64,000 nt of DNA. Origin: Anodontia alba. Its lineage: Eukaryota; Mollusca; Bivalvia; Lucinida; Lucinidae. Made by a program: the position numbers and the translations under genes. Of this stretch, positions 10,290 to 23,091 are shown in pieces. Location: contig OZ024823.1 in NCBI GenBank assembly GCA_964016985.1, forward strand, positions 125,740,924 to 125,804,923, written 5' to 3'. Under the pieces are notes generated by a model that was not told the origin of the DNA, did no database searches, and saw nothing but the letters and a program-made list of their open reading frames with translations. Position 1 is the stretch's first letter. The number at the start of each line of letters is the position of its first letter.

Positions 10290-10625
10290 TTTTTTTTTTA
10301 ATAGCCCTAACAAAAAAGTCACCATAAATCGAATGCGCAGACTGATCAGGGCCTGCATTGTCCACAAATTGCGTAAGAGTCCTCGTTTTAATAGCCCTAA
10401 CAAAAAAGTCACTATAAATCGACCAAATTGTCTCTTTGACCTTTACATTAAATATCAGTAAGGTACTTCCAGTGTACAGTTTAGGAATAGCAATAAGTCT
10501 GCATTCCACGTGAAACTACAAGTCACTCACCTGTACATTGTATACAGCTATTACATGTACCTGTTTATAACGTAAACGAATAAAGTGAAAAGTTGGACAG
10601 GTCGATTTGGCCGTAAGAGTCCTTT
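10290..10625 (-). repeat. Family F repeat, copy F2 (inverted relative to F1)
   Basis: The inverse of 8233-8545 with strong similarity over about 280 bp. Inside it the short unit AATAGCCCTAACAAAAAAGT occurs twice (about 10301 and 10391), separated by family C arms. Confidence 0.8.
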
Positions 10626-10737
10626 TCATGTCCATGCACACCATATTATTGTTCAACAATGCAGCTGACAAGTTGGCGTTACTGTCTTAATTAAGGGGAA
10701 ATAATACACTTTTAAGGAAGGCGACACTGTCAAAGTA

Positions 10738-10850
10738 GGTTTGCCTCCCTTCTGAAAAGGAGTCTTCTCTACAAGAAAAGAATTTGCTCCCGCTGGGAGC
10801 AAATTCATTCCTTTTAGAGCAGCCACCTTTTTAAGAAGCCTGCAGAAAAG
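10738..10850. repeat. Family B foldback repeat, copy B2
   Basis: Clear hairpin: GAATTTGCTCCC, GCT, GGGAGCAAATTC, flanked by CCCTTCTGAAAAGGAGTCTT and the TTTTAGAGCAG return arm. Confidence 0.8.
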
Positions 10851-11284
<434 letters not shown>

Positions 11285-11559
11285 CAACAGTCCTGATGAG
11301 CAGAGCGAAACGCGTTGACAATTTTATGCATAGTTATATTTAAATAAATCAAAACATGTAACGTCAAACTTTACTAGATTGTACACCTTGAACGAGAAGA
11401 TAGAGTCTGAAGACAGACTAATGCCAGTATGATTCACTTTCTTTGCTAAAATAAAGTTCCACGGCCCAACAACCTAAACCTTTTCACATAAGCAATGCTG
11501 AGTAAATGTTTTCATATCCCTTAAGGGGAATCGTTGGCCATTCAAGAGCTAATACTCTG
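11285..11559. other. Intergenic, nothing recognised
   Basis: No ORF or repeat I can place. Confidence 0.5.
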
Positions 11560-11700
11560 GTATAGAAATATTGCCTTCCTTCTCATTAGGCTATTTTCTT
11601 AAACGAAAGAACGTGCTCCCTCTGAAAGAACATGTTTTCCAGAGCAACCCTTTTTGAAAGCTTCGGAGTTAGTTTCCTGCCTTCAAAAGTTGTCTCCTAT
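11560..11700. repeat. Family B repeat, degenerate copy B3
   Basis: CCTTCTCATTAGGCTATTTT, GAAAGAACGTGCTCCCTCTG and the return arm CCAGAGCAACCCTTTTTGAA follow the family B order with many substitutions. Confidence 0.55.
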
Positions 11701-11964
11701 CGCTAAATACGCATCATCTCTCTCTTGTATTCACTTTCAATATTTTATTTTTCCTGTATGTATGGTTCATTTCGTATATTTTATCATAATTACGCTTTCT
11801 AATCAGACTTACCATGTAGCCTAATATGTATCATAAAATTTGAAAACTTCCATTTTACTACCTGGTACAGTGTATGTGCGGGTGGGTAACTTGCGAAAAG
11901 GGCTATTACGCCATATACAAACTTTTAAGGCCATTGATACAAATTCCAGAGAGATACCTCGGTC

Positions 11965-12140
11965 AAAATGTTTTACCTCCTTTCTAAAAGGGTTCGATCT
12001 CCTTCGAAGCAAATTATAACCCTTTTTGTGTAGATCCCTTTTCAGAAGGGTCTTGGTGTACATGAACGCACAAAGGAAGTCATAAGTTGCCTCATTTGTA
12101 AAAATGGCGGCAAGTCTAGCAAGTTATTAAATCCCGTAAG
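11965..12140. repeat. Family B repeat, copy B4 with its long right flank
   Basis: CCTCCTTTCTAAAAGGGTTC and CCCTTTTCAGAAGGGTCTTG form the arms. The flank GGAAGTCATAAGTTGCCTC ... AAAATGGCGGCAAG is shared with copies near 27.65, 29.91 and 37.15 kb, showing the family unit extends past the hairpin. Confidence 0.65.
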
Positions 12141-12520
12141 GCCCAAATTAGCCAGCACATCTAGCTAGGTAATTTGATCAGGGATTTATCGTCTGTACAT
12201 CTATGTCTTCTGCAGTAATTTTTATTCGCAAAGCCTGCCGATCAAAACTAGACTGCGTGAATGCGCAGTGGATCTCTGTCTTCGGGGCCCGCATAAAGAA
12301 TAAGGCAATAGGTACTTTTTTTTGTCCATATGTCTGCCTATGGTGAAAACATGTGGTGTATTTATTAATTTTATTCCAGCAACTGCGTTTTGCAAATTGT
12401 AGGTGAATTCTTTACATGTTCAGTACGCATGATTTCTTTCCATAAAAAGTCTAATTAAACGCAATTCTTCTGTATAGTTTGCAGTTTCGTGCTTGGTGAC
12501 TGGATGCAAAATGAGTGAAT
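12141..12520. other. Intergenic
   Basis: Weak family C arms near 12228-12285; otherwise nothing recognised. Confidence 0.45.
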
Positions 12521-12815
12521 GAGTGATTGATTGAGTTGGGGTTTAACGACACGTCAACCCTTGTGGGTCATTTTGTGTCCTCTCCCAGAAAAAGGGAGAA
12601 AAGAGATAGAATAGATAGTAGAGGAGAAGGAAGAGAAGGACAGGGAAGAAAGGGGAACAGGAATGAAAGTGAAGAAACAGAAGAAATAAAAACATTCCCC
12701 CTCTACCCTTACCTGCTACAAGGGTAGCAGGTCTTGCCCAACTGTAAGCCAGTATCAGTTGGACGCCCCGGTGATGTAAGCTACACTACACCTTCGCACC
12801 ACCCGACCACCCCCG
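12521..12815. repeat. SINE-like 3' region
   Basis: GAGTTGGGGTTTAACGACAC, GTCAACCCTTGTGGGTCAT resembles the non-tRNA end of the SINE at 52489-52797 (GTTGAGGTTTTACGGCCCAA, TCAACCCAATGGGGCCAT). The tRNA-like head is not visible, so this may be a related or truncated element. Confidence 0.4.
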
Positions 12816-12925
12816 AGTGAATGAGTGAACGAACGAACGAACGAACGAACGAACGAATGGATGAATGACTGACTGACTGACTAACTGAACGAACGAACGA
12901 AGGAACGAATAAATGAATGAATCGT
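12816..12925. repeat. (GAAC)n / (GAAT)n / (GACT)n microsatellite
   Basis: Tetranucleotide repeats with shifting units (GAAC, GAAT, GACT). Confidence 0.85.
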
Positions 12926-13137
12926 ACACCGTTACTGACAAATATCGAACAGAAATATATTACATTCAATAGTATGGTCTGGCTGTTTATTGAAATTTAT
13001 TTTCAGAATTCTGTTTGCGTGTATCTTGACCTCCGACAACACAGAACTCAATCCAATTAGAAAGATATTAATAGTTTCAAAAGATATGGCACCGACATGA
13101 CAAAAATATCACTTCATGGCGTATAGCCAGATGAAAA

Positions 13138-13380
13138 TATGGGTCGCGTCAAGCGAAAAAGTGCCTTCGAACATGGGCGAAATGAGCAAATTCAGATCAT
13201 CCTGCGCATGCGCAAAGTATCATTTGGGGTTTTGCTCTCCTTTGATACATTCTTTAGTATCCAATGATTCGGTTAGTGGACTGTGAAGGCCCTGTTCGGA
13301 CTGCGCAGACTCACAGGCTGATCTGGGCCTTCGATGTCGCATATGCCCGAATACACATTTTCACATGGCACGGCCCATAT
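13138..13380. mobile_element. Family D MITE, copy D1
   Basis: Starts TATGGGTCGCGTCAAGCGAA and ends TTTTCACATGGCACGGCCCA-TAT, which are inverted with mismatches. The inside has CTGCGCATGCGCAAAG, TTTTGCTCTCC, TTGATACATTCTT and a family C hairpin (CGGACTGCGCAGACTCACAG, GCTGATCTGGGCCTTCG). Copies D2-D5 share this order. Confidence 0.8.
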
Positions 13381-13645
13381 AGCATCACTCTTACGACAGA
13401 TAACAGTTGTCCAGTTAGGTAACAAACTCAAAACTCAAGAAAGGGATATTGCCTTACTTACCCTATGTATTCGCCCGTCTTATCTCCTTACAATAATTGT
13501 CCTAAAATGTCAATTTCAGCAAGCAAATGTTACTCCCCCATGATGTGTCTTAAATCTGCAGCACGAGTGGAAAATAGTGGAGATCCTGATCAGACGTCGC
13601 GGAACGCGGCATTTTATCTAGATCTTTATTCTTTATTTTGACCTG
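13381..13645. other. Intergenic with family C arms
   Basis: CCTGATCAGACGTCGCGGAA near 13578 is a family C-type arm. No gene. Confidence 0.5.
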
Positions 13646-13927
13646 CATCACGAAAACACGCCTATATAATTTTGACCCCCTTAAACCCCACTTTTATATA
13701 GTAAAACTGGGGTTTAGAGGGGTATACATTATTTTTCTTAATTCTGCTCAAAACATAGATTGTGGGTACTCATTAGAACCGCCGCGCTGAGGCGGTTCTA
13801 ACGAGTACCCACAACCTATGTTTTGATTAGAAATATGAAAAATGCCAGATTTTTTTTTTTTATCTGAAAATTGTCAGTTTTTGAGGTGAAATTTTCTACA
13901 TATTTGAACAGGCGTGTTTTCGTAATG
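13646..13927 (-). mobile_element. Family A foldback MITE, copy A8
   Basis: A complete 282-bp copy with the hairpin centred on GCCGCGCTGAGGC. Confidence 0.9.
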
Positions 13928-14261
13928 TGGCTGTCCGAATACCAAGAGAAAATACAGTATGCAAACTCTAAACTGACACAGCCTGATCAGGAACGTGTGT
14001 GTCTGTTTATAGAACGAGAGAATAACTGAAAAGATCCTGATCAGACTACGAGTATGTTTAGGCTGACCTAGGCATCGCATATGACATTACGTTACATATC
14101 CAATTTGCATAGTACATTATCTGCCCGCTAGCGTTGAAGACTTATACGGTAATAATGCTAAATATTGGGACGGTCTAGCTCCTTACCAAACTTTTCTTAA
14201 ATTTCGAACAAGTTCATTTAAGTACACTGTAATGTATCCAAAATCTGATGGAGGTGTAGCA
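13928..14261. other. Intergenic, nothing recognised
   Basis: Contains GATCCTGATCAGACTACGAG (family C-like) near 14033; no gene. Confidence 0.45.
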
Positions 14262-14415
14262 AAAAAAAAGATAAGAGAAAAATCCAGTGAGTGCCACAAT
14301 CACAAACCGCAGCCCTTCCCAGACACCAAGAGGAAGAGGAAACCGACAAATCCAAACAAGCACAAATCGAACAAACGTACGAAAAGCACTAAAATTAGCT
14401 CTCTCTTCCCAAACC
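14262..14415 (-). mobile_element. Penelope-like 3' tail fragment
   Basis: The reverse complement of the tail at 36226-36545 and 41365-41650: GTGCCACAATCACAAACCGC, AGCCCTTCCCAGACACCAAG, CAAATCGAACAAACGTACGA. It is non-coding, so the apparent Lys-rich ORF on the + strand is spurious. Confidence 0.75.
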
Positions 14416-14539
14416 GTTTAGGCCTTCTGCGTTCTGCGGCGTCTGATCAAGGTTTATACTGTTAGCGCAGGCATGACAGACATGTCATACTTAGGATTTT
14501 GCAATATTTAATTTCCTCAATCGCTGTCAGCCTGATACG

Positions 14540-14592
14540 TCCTTTTTCTTTCTTTCTTTCTTTTCTTTTTTTTTTTTTTTTTTTTTTTTTTT
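14540..14592. repeat. (CTTT)n / poly(T) run
   Basis: CTTT repeats grading into about 30 T. Confidence 0.9.
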
Positions 14593-14614
14593 CGTTGTTT
14601 TCAATGATAATACT

Positions 14615-14893
14615 CATCACGAAAACATACCTATAAAATTTTGACCCCTGTAAACCCCACTTTTATATAGTAAAACTGGGGTTTACAGGGGTATACATTA
14701 TTTTTCTTATTTCTGCTCAGAAACATAGATTGTGGGTACTCGTTAGAACCGCCTCGCCGAGGCGGTTCTAACGAGTACCCACAATCTATGTTTTGAGCAG
14801 AAATATGAAAAATATTAGAGTTTTTCATCTGAATTTTTTCAGTTTTTGGAGGTGAAATTTTCTATATATTTGAATAGGCGTGTTTTCGTAATG
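14615..14893 (-). mobile_element. Family A foldback MITE, copy A9
   Basis: A complete copy with a perfect hairpin core (CGCCTCGCCGAGGCG), immediately after a poly(T) run. Confidence 0.9.
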
Positions 14894-14924
14894 GTACGGA
14901 TGTAAGAACTGAAACAGCCGTCCG

Positions 14925-14930
<6 letters not shown>

Positions 14931-14972
<42 letters not shown>
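14931..14972. repeat. (GA)n microsatellite
   Basis: GA dinucleotide run. Confidence 0.95.
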
Positions 14973-14980
<8 letters not shown>

Positions 14981-16186
14981 CCATTTAATCCTTTTGAAAC
15001 TTTGGAATTATAAGAACCACCACTTTAATGTATATAAAACGCACAACGTAGCGTCCTTCCTTCCAGCTATCTATTTTCTAGTTGAGCAGATAGAGTATTT
15101 TCTTCTCTTGTTTATGGTAGTATTAATAATTCATTCGTGTTATTTGGCAGCGTAGTTTATTCATTAGTGAGACTAATTAAGAAGTAAAAGTGTATTCACT
15201 GACTGTAAAAGTTAATGTGTATTGGAAAACACATAAGGCTACACCTTATGTGAAAGAAAAAAAAAAAAAAAAGAATACCTCCGTCTGTCTGATCGCTTGT
15301 GTTTTAATCGGCTATTTTAAGATATATAAAATAACGCAAATGTGATATTTGAACTTTATCAAACCATCAGAGAGGATATACTGGTTGAAAATAGTGTTTG
15401 CATACCAGAAATACAATATTTGTTGATGCGGTTCGGTAAATTTAGGTGAAGTTTTAACCTTTCTTAAATCGGATTTTTGCTCTTAAATTTCTAACCTTGA
15501 TCATTAAAAATAACAAACTGTTGCAAACCTGTATAATTGCTAAATACTGACTGGCGGTTACAGAAATAGCTTCGCATAGGACGCGACATACATGTATCTA
15601 AATGTGTTCGTACTTCTCCACATTCGTTGATAATACTCGCTGAAATTGTCTCATATTGCTGCATGTACTCATTGGAATTGTCTATTGTGAAACACAATAT
15701 CGCTTCAAGGAGGCATTTCAAGGAATACAACAACATAATATATGTTTGCGTGGAGAAGTATTAAAACACTTAAACTTTACAGTGAAAAATTTGACTTCTG
15801 GTATTTACTCGTACCTAAGTATTCGGACAGACAGGTCTAAGCAAACAGAGTAGAGCTAGATGAGACGCCACAGAACGGGCATCTGATGTGGGTCTGTACT
15901 GGTTGCCACTCATCCAGCAAGTATTTTTACACAATCACACGTGGTGAAAGAGACTTGTTCAAATTCAAATTAGTGGTGTGGAATTAAGTAATCTGAATAC
16001 TTAGGGTAACTTGTATCGTTAGCTAGAAAACCATTCTGCATTAAAACTTAAAACTTTTTAGTTAAACTTTTAAGTTAAGCAAACAGGACATTTCCCAGAC
16101 TCGTTTCAGACTGAACTTTTGCTCAGTCTGATCTGAATCTGAGCATATCACAAGCATAATTTTTGGATCTAATCGAGTATCTAGTG
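14973..16186. other. Upstream region of the coiled-coil gene
   Basis: No ORF is convincing. This 1.2 kb would include any promoter and 5' UTR exons of the gene starting at 16323, but I cannot point to a TATA box or initiator with confidence. Confidence 0.45.
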
Positions 16187-16244
16187 AATGGCAAAGGGCC
16201 AGATCAGACTGCGCATGCGCAGTCTGATCTGGCCCTTTGCCATT
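16187..16244. repeat. 58-bp perfect palindrome (family C core)
   Basis: Every base from 16187 to 16244 pairs about the centre 16215/16216 (GCGCATGCGC). The arms contain GGGCCAGATCAGACTGCGC. It is the cleanest member of the GATCAGACTGCGC hairpin family in the window and lies 78 bp upstream of the ATG at 16323. Confidence 0.95.
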
Positions 16245-16322
16245 TGCCTATGCTCAAAGATCCTATTTCATTGCAAAGGCATCCTAGAGTAAAGTAACGG
16301 AATACATATAAGAAATAATAGG

Positions 16323-16475
16323 ATGGCAGAACGAAAGAAGGCTCTCTTGGACATTAGGCCCGCGTACCAAACCAGGAAGGCTAGTATTGTTCTTCTGGAC
16401 ACAGCCGAGGACCTGGTGGAAAGTTTAGATAGCCTGTCTATTTGTCTGAAACACATTGAGGAGAAATATTTAGAG
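16323..16475 (+). CDS. Coiled-coil gene, coding exon 1
   Basis: Encodes 51 residues beginning MAERKKALLDIRPAYQTRKA. The donor is TTAGAG|GTACGT, phase 0. An in-frame stop at 16290-16292 bounds the start. The frame stays open into the intron only because the following (CT)n run has no stops. Confidence 0.8.
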
Positions 16476-16510
16476 GTACGTATCTTATTTTATTATTTGT
16501 ATTACATGTA

Positions 16511-16568
<58 letters not shown>

Positions 16569-19118
16569 CACTTGTTCACTTGTGGAGCCATGAATCATGT
16601 TTTTTTTTTTCTCTCTCTCTTTTCTACGGCAATTCTTACATTATATTTAATTGCATTCATTCGTGTGAATATATTTAATTACACTCAAGTAAATTTTATG
16701 AATTTCAAAAGTAACACGAAATATGCGGTCATCTTAACCTCTTATCAAATTCGCTTAAGACTTTAACAAGTTCGTGTTACTACATGTACATAATCAGGTG
16801 TCAAACATTTTGCAACGTGTGACAAACTATTACCCCGATCACCCTGTTCCTTTAGTGGCAGTTTGATCAGGGTCTATTCTTTTACTCATGCTTGTCTATC
16901 CTAATGTGTAGGTAAATGTATGTTCGCAACGTAGCTTAGAGCAATGACTGACCGATTTTACAATCTTTAACGAGGATTTTTTCTGCAACGCGTGATCAAC
17001 TATTGATGGAGTTATGCGTTAAAATGACATACATGTATAACTGCATTTAGATTTTTATCTAATTCATAAGCGTCACTTATGAACCGACCGTAACATACAA
17101 CAAAGCAGTCTTTTATACCGTCAAATTTATAATTTAAGATGACAATCATCTTAATATTAAGACACGATACTAAACCTTTAATGTCATTTTTGTATTTATT
17201 CTATTTTTTAATTAAAGGTGAATACTGGAAATCGAACTGACTATATGTATTGATCTATGCAGTAAATAAATATATATAATTTTTGCAAGATGTTACTTTG
17301 CTTGAGAAGTTTTGTCACAGCTGTAAGAAAAGTTGTATGCATTACAACACATGTATTTCGGATTAGTTATTGAGAATTCTAGATACTTGAGAATTCTAGA
17401 TATTTGGCGTAGATTTCTTCCGCTTTCTTTACAAGGAAGAGAAGTTAGGCGACTTCTTCTTTACCTGTCTTGAACATCAGTCCGCTTCTATAAAGGGGTC
17501 TTCTCTAAAAGGAAAGAATTTGCTCCCACAGGGAGCAAATTCTTTCTTTCTTTTTAGCGTAGACCCCATCTCAGAAGGGCGGTAAGACAATATTGACTGA
17601 GATGGCTTCCCTGAACGAAATTTGCAACTAAGATAAGAGCCGTAGCATGTCTGAAGGTGTCTGAGCATGAGAAATGCGCAGAGTCTGCCCCATTTCAACA
17701 CTTTTCTCATTATGATCGCATCCTATCCCATTACGTTAACGTACCTATCTGAAACGTATAATTCTTAGACATAATAACTATTCTAGATTTTGATCAGACA
17801 CAACTGCAACCCAAAATATTGACTTTTTTTTCTCTATGACAAAGGATGCGTGTTGCTGGCACTTATTAGAAACACACCACCGCCCCTTTCAATGGATACA
17901 TGTACACACAAGTTATATTTGTTTATAAATACTCATACTAACTGAATACCCCTCTTACATGTACCTAAAGGTATTTTCACCATATAAGTTACATATCAAA
18001 TTAAGACATCTATACAATACAAAAGATTGATGAAAATATCGATGAAAGTGAACTAGGATTTTAAAGATACAAATTTCCGAAAATTCGCATAATAATGTAG
18101 ACACCTGCATATCCTTATTTTCCGTATATACTATGGGTGAAAGAGGCGGATGCATAACATAGACTTGTTAACGTAATGGGCTAGATGGAGGAGAGGTATA
18201 TCTCTTGCTTGTCACTGCTGTGGCCCGATTCCTTGTGTTGGAATTAGAAAGTGTAGTTGTCGTCTATCCACGGGTATATCTGTTTCTTCTACCATATATG
18301 ACCACCAATCGCAAACATCCGCGCCTTAGACATTACGAAAACATGCCTATTCAAACATATAGAAGATTTCACCTCCAAAATCTCTAAAAAATTTTCAGAT
18401 AAAAACCCCGATATTTTTCATATTTCTGCTCAAAACATAGATTGTGGGTACTCGTTAGAACCGCCTCGCCGAGGCGGTTCTAACGAGAACCCACAATCTA
18501 TGTTATTCAGCAAAATAAGAAAAATAATGTATACCCCTGTAAACCCCAGTTTTACTATATAAAAGTGGGGTTGAAGGGGGTCAAATTTATATAGGCATGT
18601 TTTTGTGATGGGATGCGTTAAGTATAAGTTCACCGAGCGTTCTGTATAATGAAAAAAAAAAAACAAAAAAAAAACAGTCGACTCTCGTTATCTCGACTCT
18701 GCTTATCGCGAATAACCGCTTATCTCTAAGTGAAAATCTGTCCCTGTTTTAACATGGGAATCTTACAACATATGACAATATTGTGGAAAAGAAAATTGCT
18801 CCTAAGCAATAATTTATCATCTTTTCCAAAATATTTTCAGCATATCTATAACTTCAGAAGTCAAATTACATATTCATATCTGATATGTGGCTGTTCGATT
18901 TTTTTTTTTTTTTTTTTTTTTGCCACAGTTCTGCAAATCAGATACGTCGGGGTACGGGGTCTCGAAGTACTTCAACGAATCCTTTGGACTACGATATAAC
19001 GAAAGCCAACTCTAAAATAAATAAAGTTAAAACCTAACATAATGCATAATTCTGAAAGCGGATAGCAACTGTCATGATGAAACGGCGGAAGAAAGAAAAA
19101 AATAAAACCAAAAAAAAA

Positions 19119-19155
<37 letters not shown>

Positions 19156-22100
19156 ACACAAAACATCTGGGCCATGTTGTTCAAAGCAACGTTATCTTAA
19201 TGAGCTCATTAATAACAAACTCGTTAACTGTTGTATCTAAGGTTTTTTTCAAATACATTGATTCTTTTTGCTGCAAAAAGTATCAATGTTTGTGCCATAC
19301 TTCAGAATAGAAATTTTAACGTCACCCACGCAAACAACTTCGTTAAGGTTTGAATAACTGGGCCCAGAATTCTATATGGGCCGCGTCAAGCGAAAAAAGT
19401 GTCTTCATAAATACGTAATATGCGCACATTCAGTTCATTCTGCGCATGCGCATAATATCGTCCGGGCCATTACTATCATTTCGCATATTCTCTAATTCTC
19501 TTGCGGACAGTGTAAGCCGTATATGCCCGTAACACGTTTTCGCCGCCCACGTTGTACCTGTATAACAGAATATATGTATATTCTAAATAGCTTAATAGTA
19601 CACATAATATGATTATATTGTAGATAGTTTGTAATTAGATCTTCTTTGAATTTCAGAATTCTGGAAATAAAGAACAGACAAACGATGGTGGCCTTTACGA
19701 CAAGCTGAAGGAAAATCTCGAAGCTGCGCGAGATCTGACAGATACATTGAAACGGGAAAAATGGCGACTAGGAAGAAGAGAGATGAGTTTAAATCTACGT
19801 ATGGGTGAATTAGAAGATTATAAGAAGCATATGAAAGAAGACATGGTAAATGTTTTACTTTTCTTTTGAATCATATGTGGCGTGATAAACGTTCATGTAT
19901 GCAGTGATTTTGTCTTCACTCCATCCCTCTTCACCTCCCCAAAACAGATTATCACAATATTTGTCTAAGACTTTTATTTCGTTAGGCGATTGCCGTGGAC
20001 GTTATTGTTGTTAAGGATACTTTCTGAACTTGGCGCTGACATATAAACCAACAGAAGTCAGATGGTATATTGTTCACACTTTGCGATCATTATAGATTCC
20101 ACTCTTCATAGATTGTTTGGCATTTCTTGCCGTTTCAGAGCACTTACTCAAAAGGGTCTAGGTATGCAGGAAAGCAAACAGGAAGTCGATACAGTCTGTG
20201 TGCAACCGTCCCTTCCGCAAAGGGATCTTCTCAAAAAGGAAAGGATTTACTCCCAAGGCAGCTTTCCAAAGCTTATCCTTTTCTGTCCAAAAGGGAGGCG
20301 AAACCACTGTGACAAAGTTGCCTTACCATGAGATTGTATCAATTCCCTTTAACGCTTTTGTTGTTGTTTCGAAAAACAGCTTTCTGTAATTCAGTACAAG
20401 AGTTAGAGTTACGGTAAACAATGTATGGGATTACAGTGCTGTCACCTTGTACTAGGAGACAAAGCAGTATCAGCTAAAGCAAAAAGAAACAAAAATCGAA
20501 ACCTCTCGTTCTGCATTTAAAAATAATGAATTAGCATGTCAAGAAGCAGTTGTGATCGCTATTAAAACAGTTTTATGCTAAATTTTATACCAAAAACGCA
20601 CGTCAGTAGCATGTAATAAATTAAGAAACCCTGCTGTCGCAGAGCAATAATGTACAAAGTTAAGGAGACTTTAAACAATTGATAGTATTTACGCTACTTT
20701 TACATGTAATGAAACTTTTATAACTTCCTGTTCCATTTCTGTTACACCCGTCCCCTTCTGAAAAGGGGTCTGCTCTAAAAGAAAGAATTAGCCCCCACGG
20801 GGAGCAAATTCTTTCCTTTTAGAAGAGACTCCTTTTCAGAAGGAATGCAAGTAATTTTGTCAGTATTGCCTGCCCTGAAATGTGTTTGTTTCCTTAATTA
20901 TAATTCATATCTGAGCCGTAACGTGAGCAAATGTACCTTATGACATACGCGCCCAGCAAAGAATCAGATAAGCATGCGCATAGCGCATTATCAGCACCAT
21001 CTATATTCATGAAATTATTGCACAGTAGGTGATGCTTCTACAAACGAACAACAATGGGATAATCAGCCGTCGCATTTGCGCAGGCTGATGAGCGTCCTCG
21101 TCCGCACATGTGATATGGACATTTTCCTTATATTGCAGCTCTTCTTATCAGTTTGATGACCGATTGTACCATACATCAACCTTTTATTGTCCATAAAGTA
21201 TTTAAATTTTAAGCTTAGTTATTACAACGATAATAAAATGTTCATAATATTATATAAACCTGCGACTTTCTCTCTTTTTAAGAGGCAATAAACGAGTCTT
21301 GATCGCTAAGTGTGCCAGTAGTAGGTTACACGTTCCATTACGAAAACACACTTATTCAAAACTATTGATAATTTCCCCACCAAGAAAAGAAAATTTTCAG
21401 ATAAAAAATTCTGATATTTTTCACATTTCTGCTCAAAACATAGATTGTGGCGACGAGGCGGTTCTAATGAATACACACAATTTATGTTTTGAGCAGAAAT
21501 AAGAAAAATAATGTATACCCCTGTAAACCCCAGTTTTACTATTATCAATATAACAGTGGGCTTTGAGGGGTCAGAATTATATAGGCACGTTTTCGTGATG
21601 AACTACTTTGTTAATGGACGTCGGATAAAGTCCTAGTTGAGACGAATTATTTTCTTGTTCTACGGTTTTATCTTGCCATCTTTACAATAATATGAGTATA
21701 TTCAGCACCCATTCTCACCGACTACATATAACTGCGTTTTTTATTTCTTTAGTAAGGACAAAGTGGAATATTTTTGTCATCGTTTGGATTGGTGGTATGG
21801 GGGGCAGGGAGGGGGTGCGAGGGAAAGGGGGTTGCGATTGTCAACACCAAACTAAAAAAATCGACATTCAGTTTTCCTGTCACTACAAACCTAATAATTA
21901 CCTAACAAACAATACCCTGTAAATACTGATAACGCTAAATTCTGCATTCAAACATATACACTTAGACACTCTGATGCTTATAAATAGCAAAAAAGTAAAC
22001 AAAACCACAGAAATCTGGCAAAATTTTGAAGAAATAAAATTTTATCACAGTGATTAAAATGGCGGACGAATACGAATACTGCAGAGCTGCGTTCAGTACT

Positions 22101-22320
22101 GCAAAGTGATATCGAACATTTTGTCCTGGATCCCTGTACCTAATGACTAGCGCCAACATAAGCAGGGATCCAGAGCAAAATACTCGCCAGTCTTGCACCA
22201 GCAAAACGCACCAAATCTTTAGCGTTGGGTAAAATGAATAACACAAGCCGCGGTCCTACATTTACTAAACACCAAAAAGGAACTTTTTCCATCGAAAAGT
22301 GACTATTGAATACCTTGAAG

Positions 22321-22399
<79 letters not shown>

Positions 22400-23056
22400 G
22401 GGAATGAGCCCGCTACTTCGTTTATCGCCGTTTTGTTGTCATTTGTGTTTTACTGTTACAGACTACCCTCTTTACACCGACACTCGATATAACGACTAAA
22501 TGTTTTATAATGACAATTTGACTGTCACGAAACCTTTGCTTAATAGGTAACAATTAGTCCCAATTTATGCAAGAATATTGTATCTAATACTTTAAAGAAA
22601 CATATATTTTGGATACTTGTTAGAATCGCCTCAGTGAGGCGATTCTAACAAATATCCAAACCATATGTTCTTTGAGGAAATGGGAATAACTTTCTTAGAT
22701 ATCAATCTGCTCATTAAGTATTCTGTACAACAGCGAAATTCATTTTAATGATTATGTCTGTGGGTACAAATGTTTGCGTTGTAACGAGGGTTCACTGTAT
22801 ATTTCAGAGAACACATATTTGTAATTTGGATATTCATCAGAATTAGAGCGAAGTTTCAATCGTAAAACTAATTTACGTCCTTAACAGTTGTTTCTGCTGA
22901 CAGTTCTAATGGTTCCTCTTCACTGGATGTGGGTTATTAAAGCTATGCTGATGTGCCTGATTGCACATTCCTTGGCCTAGTTGTTCAAAGCATCGTTAGC
23001 TTAACGAGCCCGTTAGTGTTCAAAATGTTAAAGGCTCCATATTCTTCAAAATGGAC

Positions 23057-23091
<35 letters not shown>

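Noticed and set aside
16476..16766. Continuation of the exon 1 frame to 16766 as a single 147-residue protein
   Set aside because: The extension is translated (CT)n microsatellite and AT-rich intron, while a good donor at 16475/16476 leads to three further in-phase exons.
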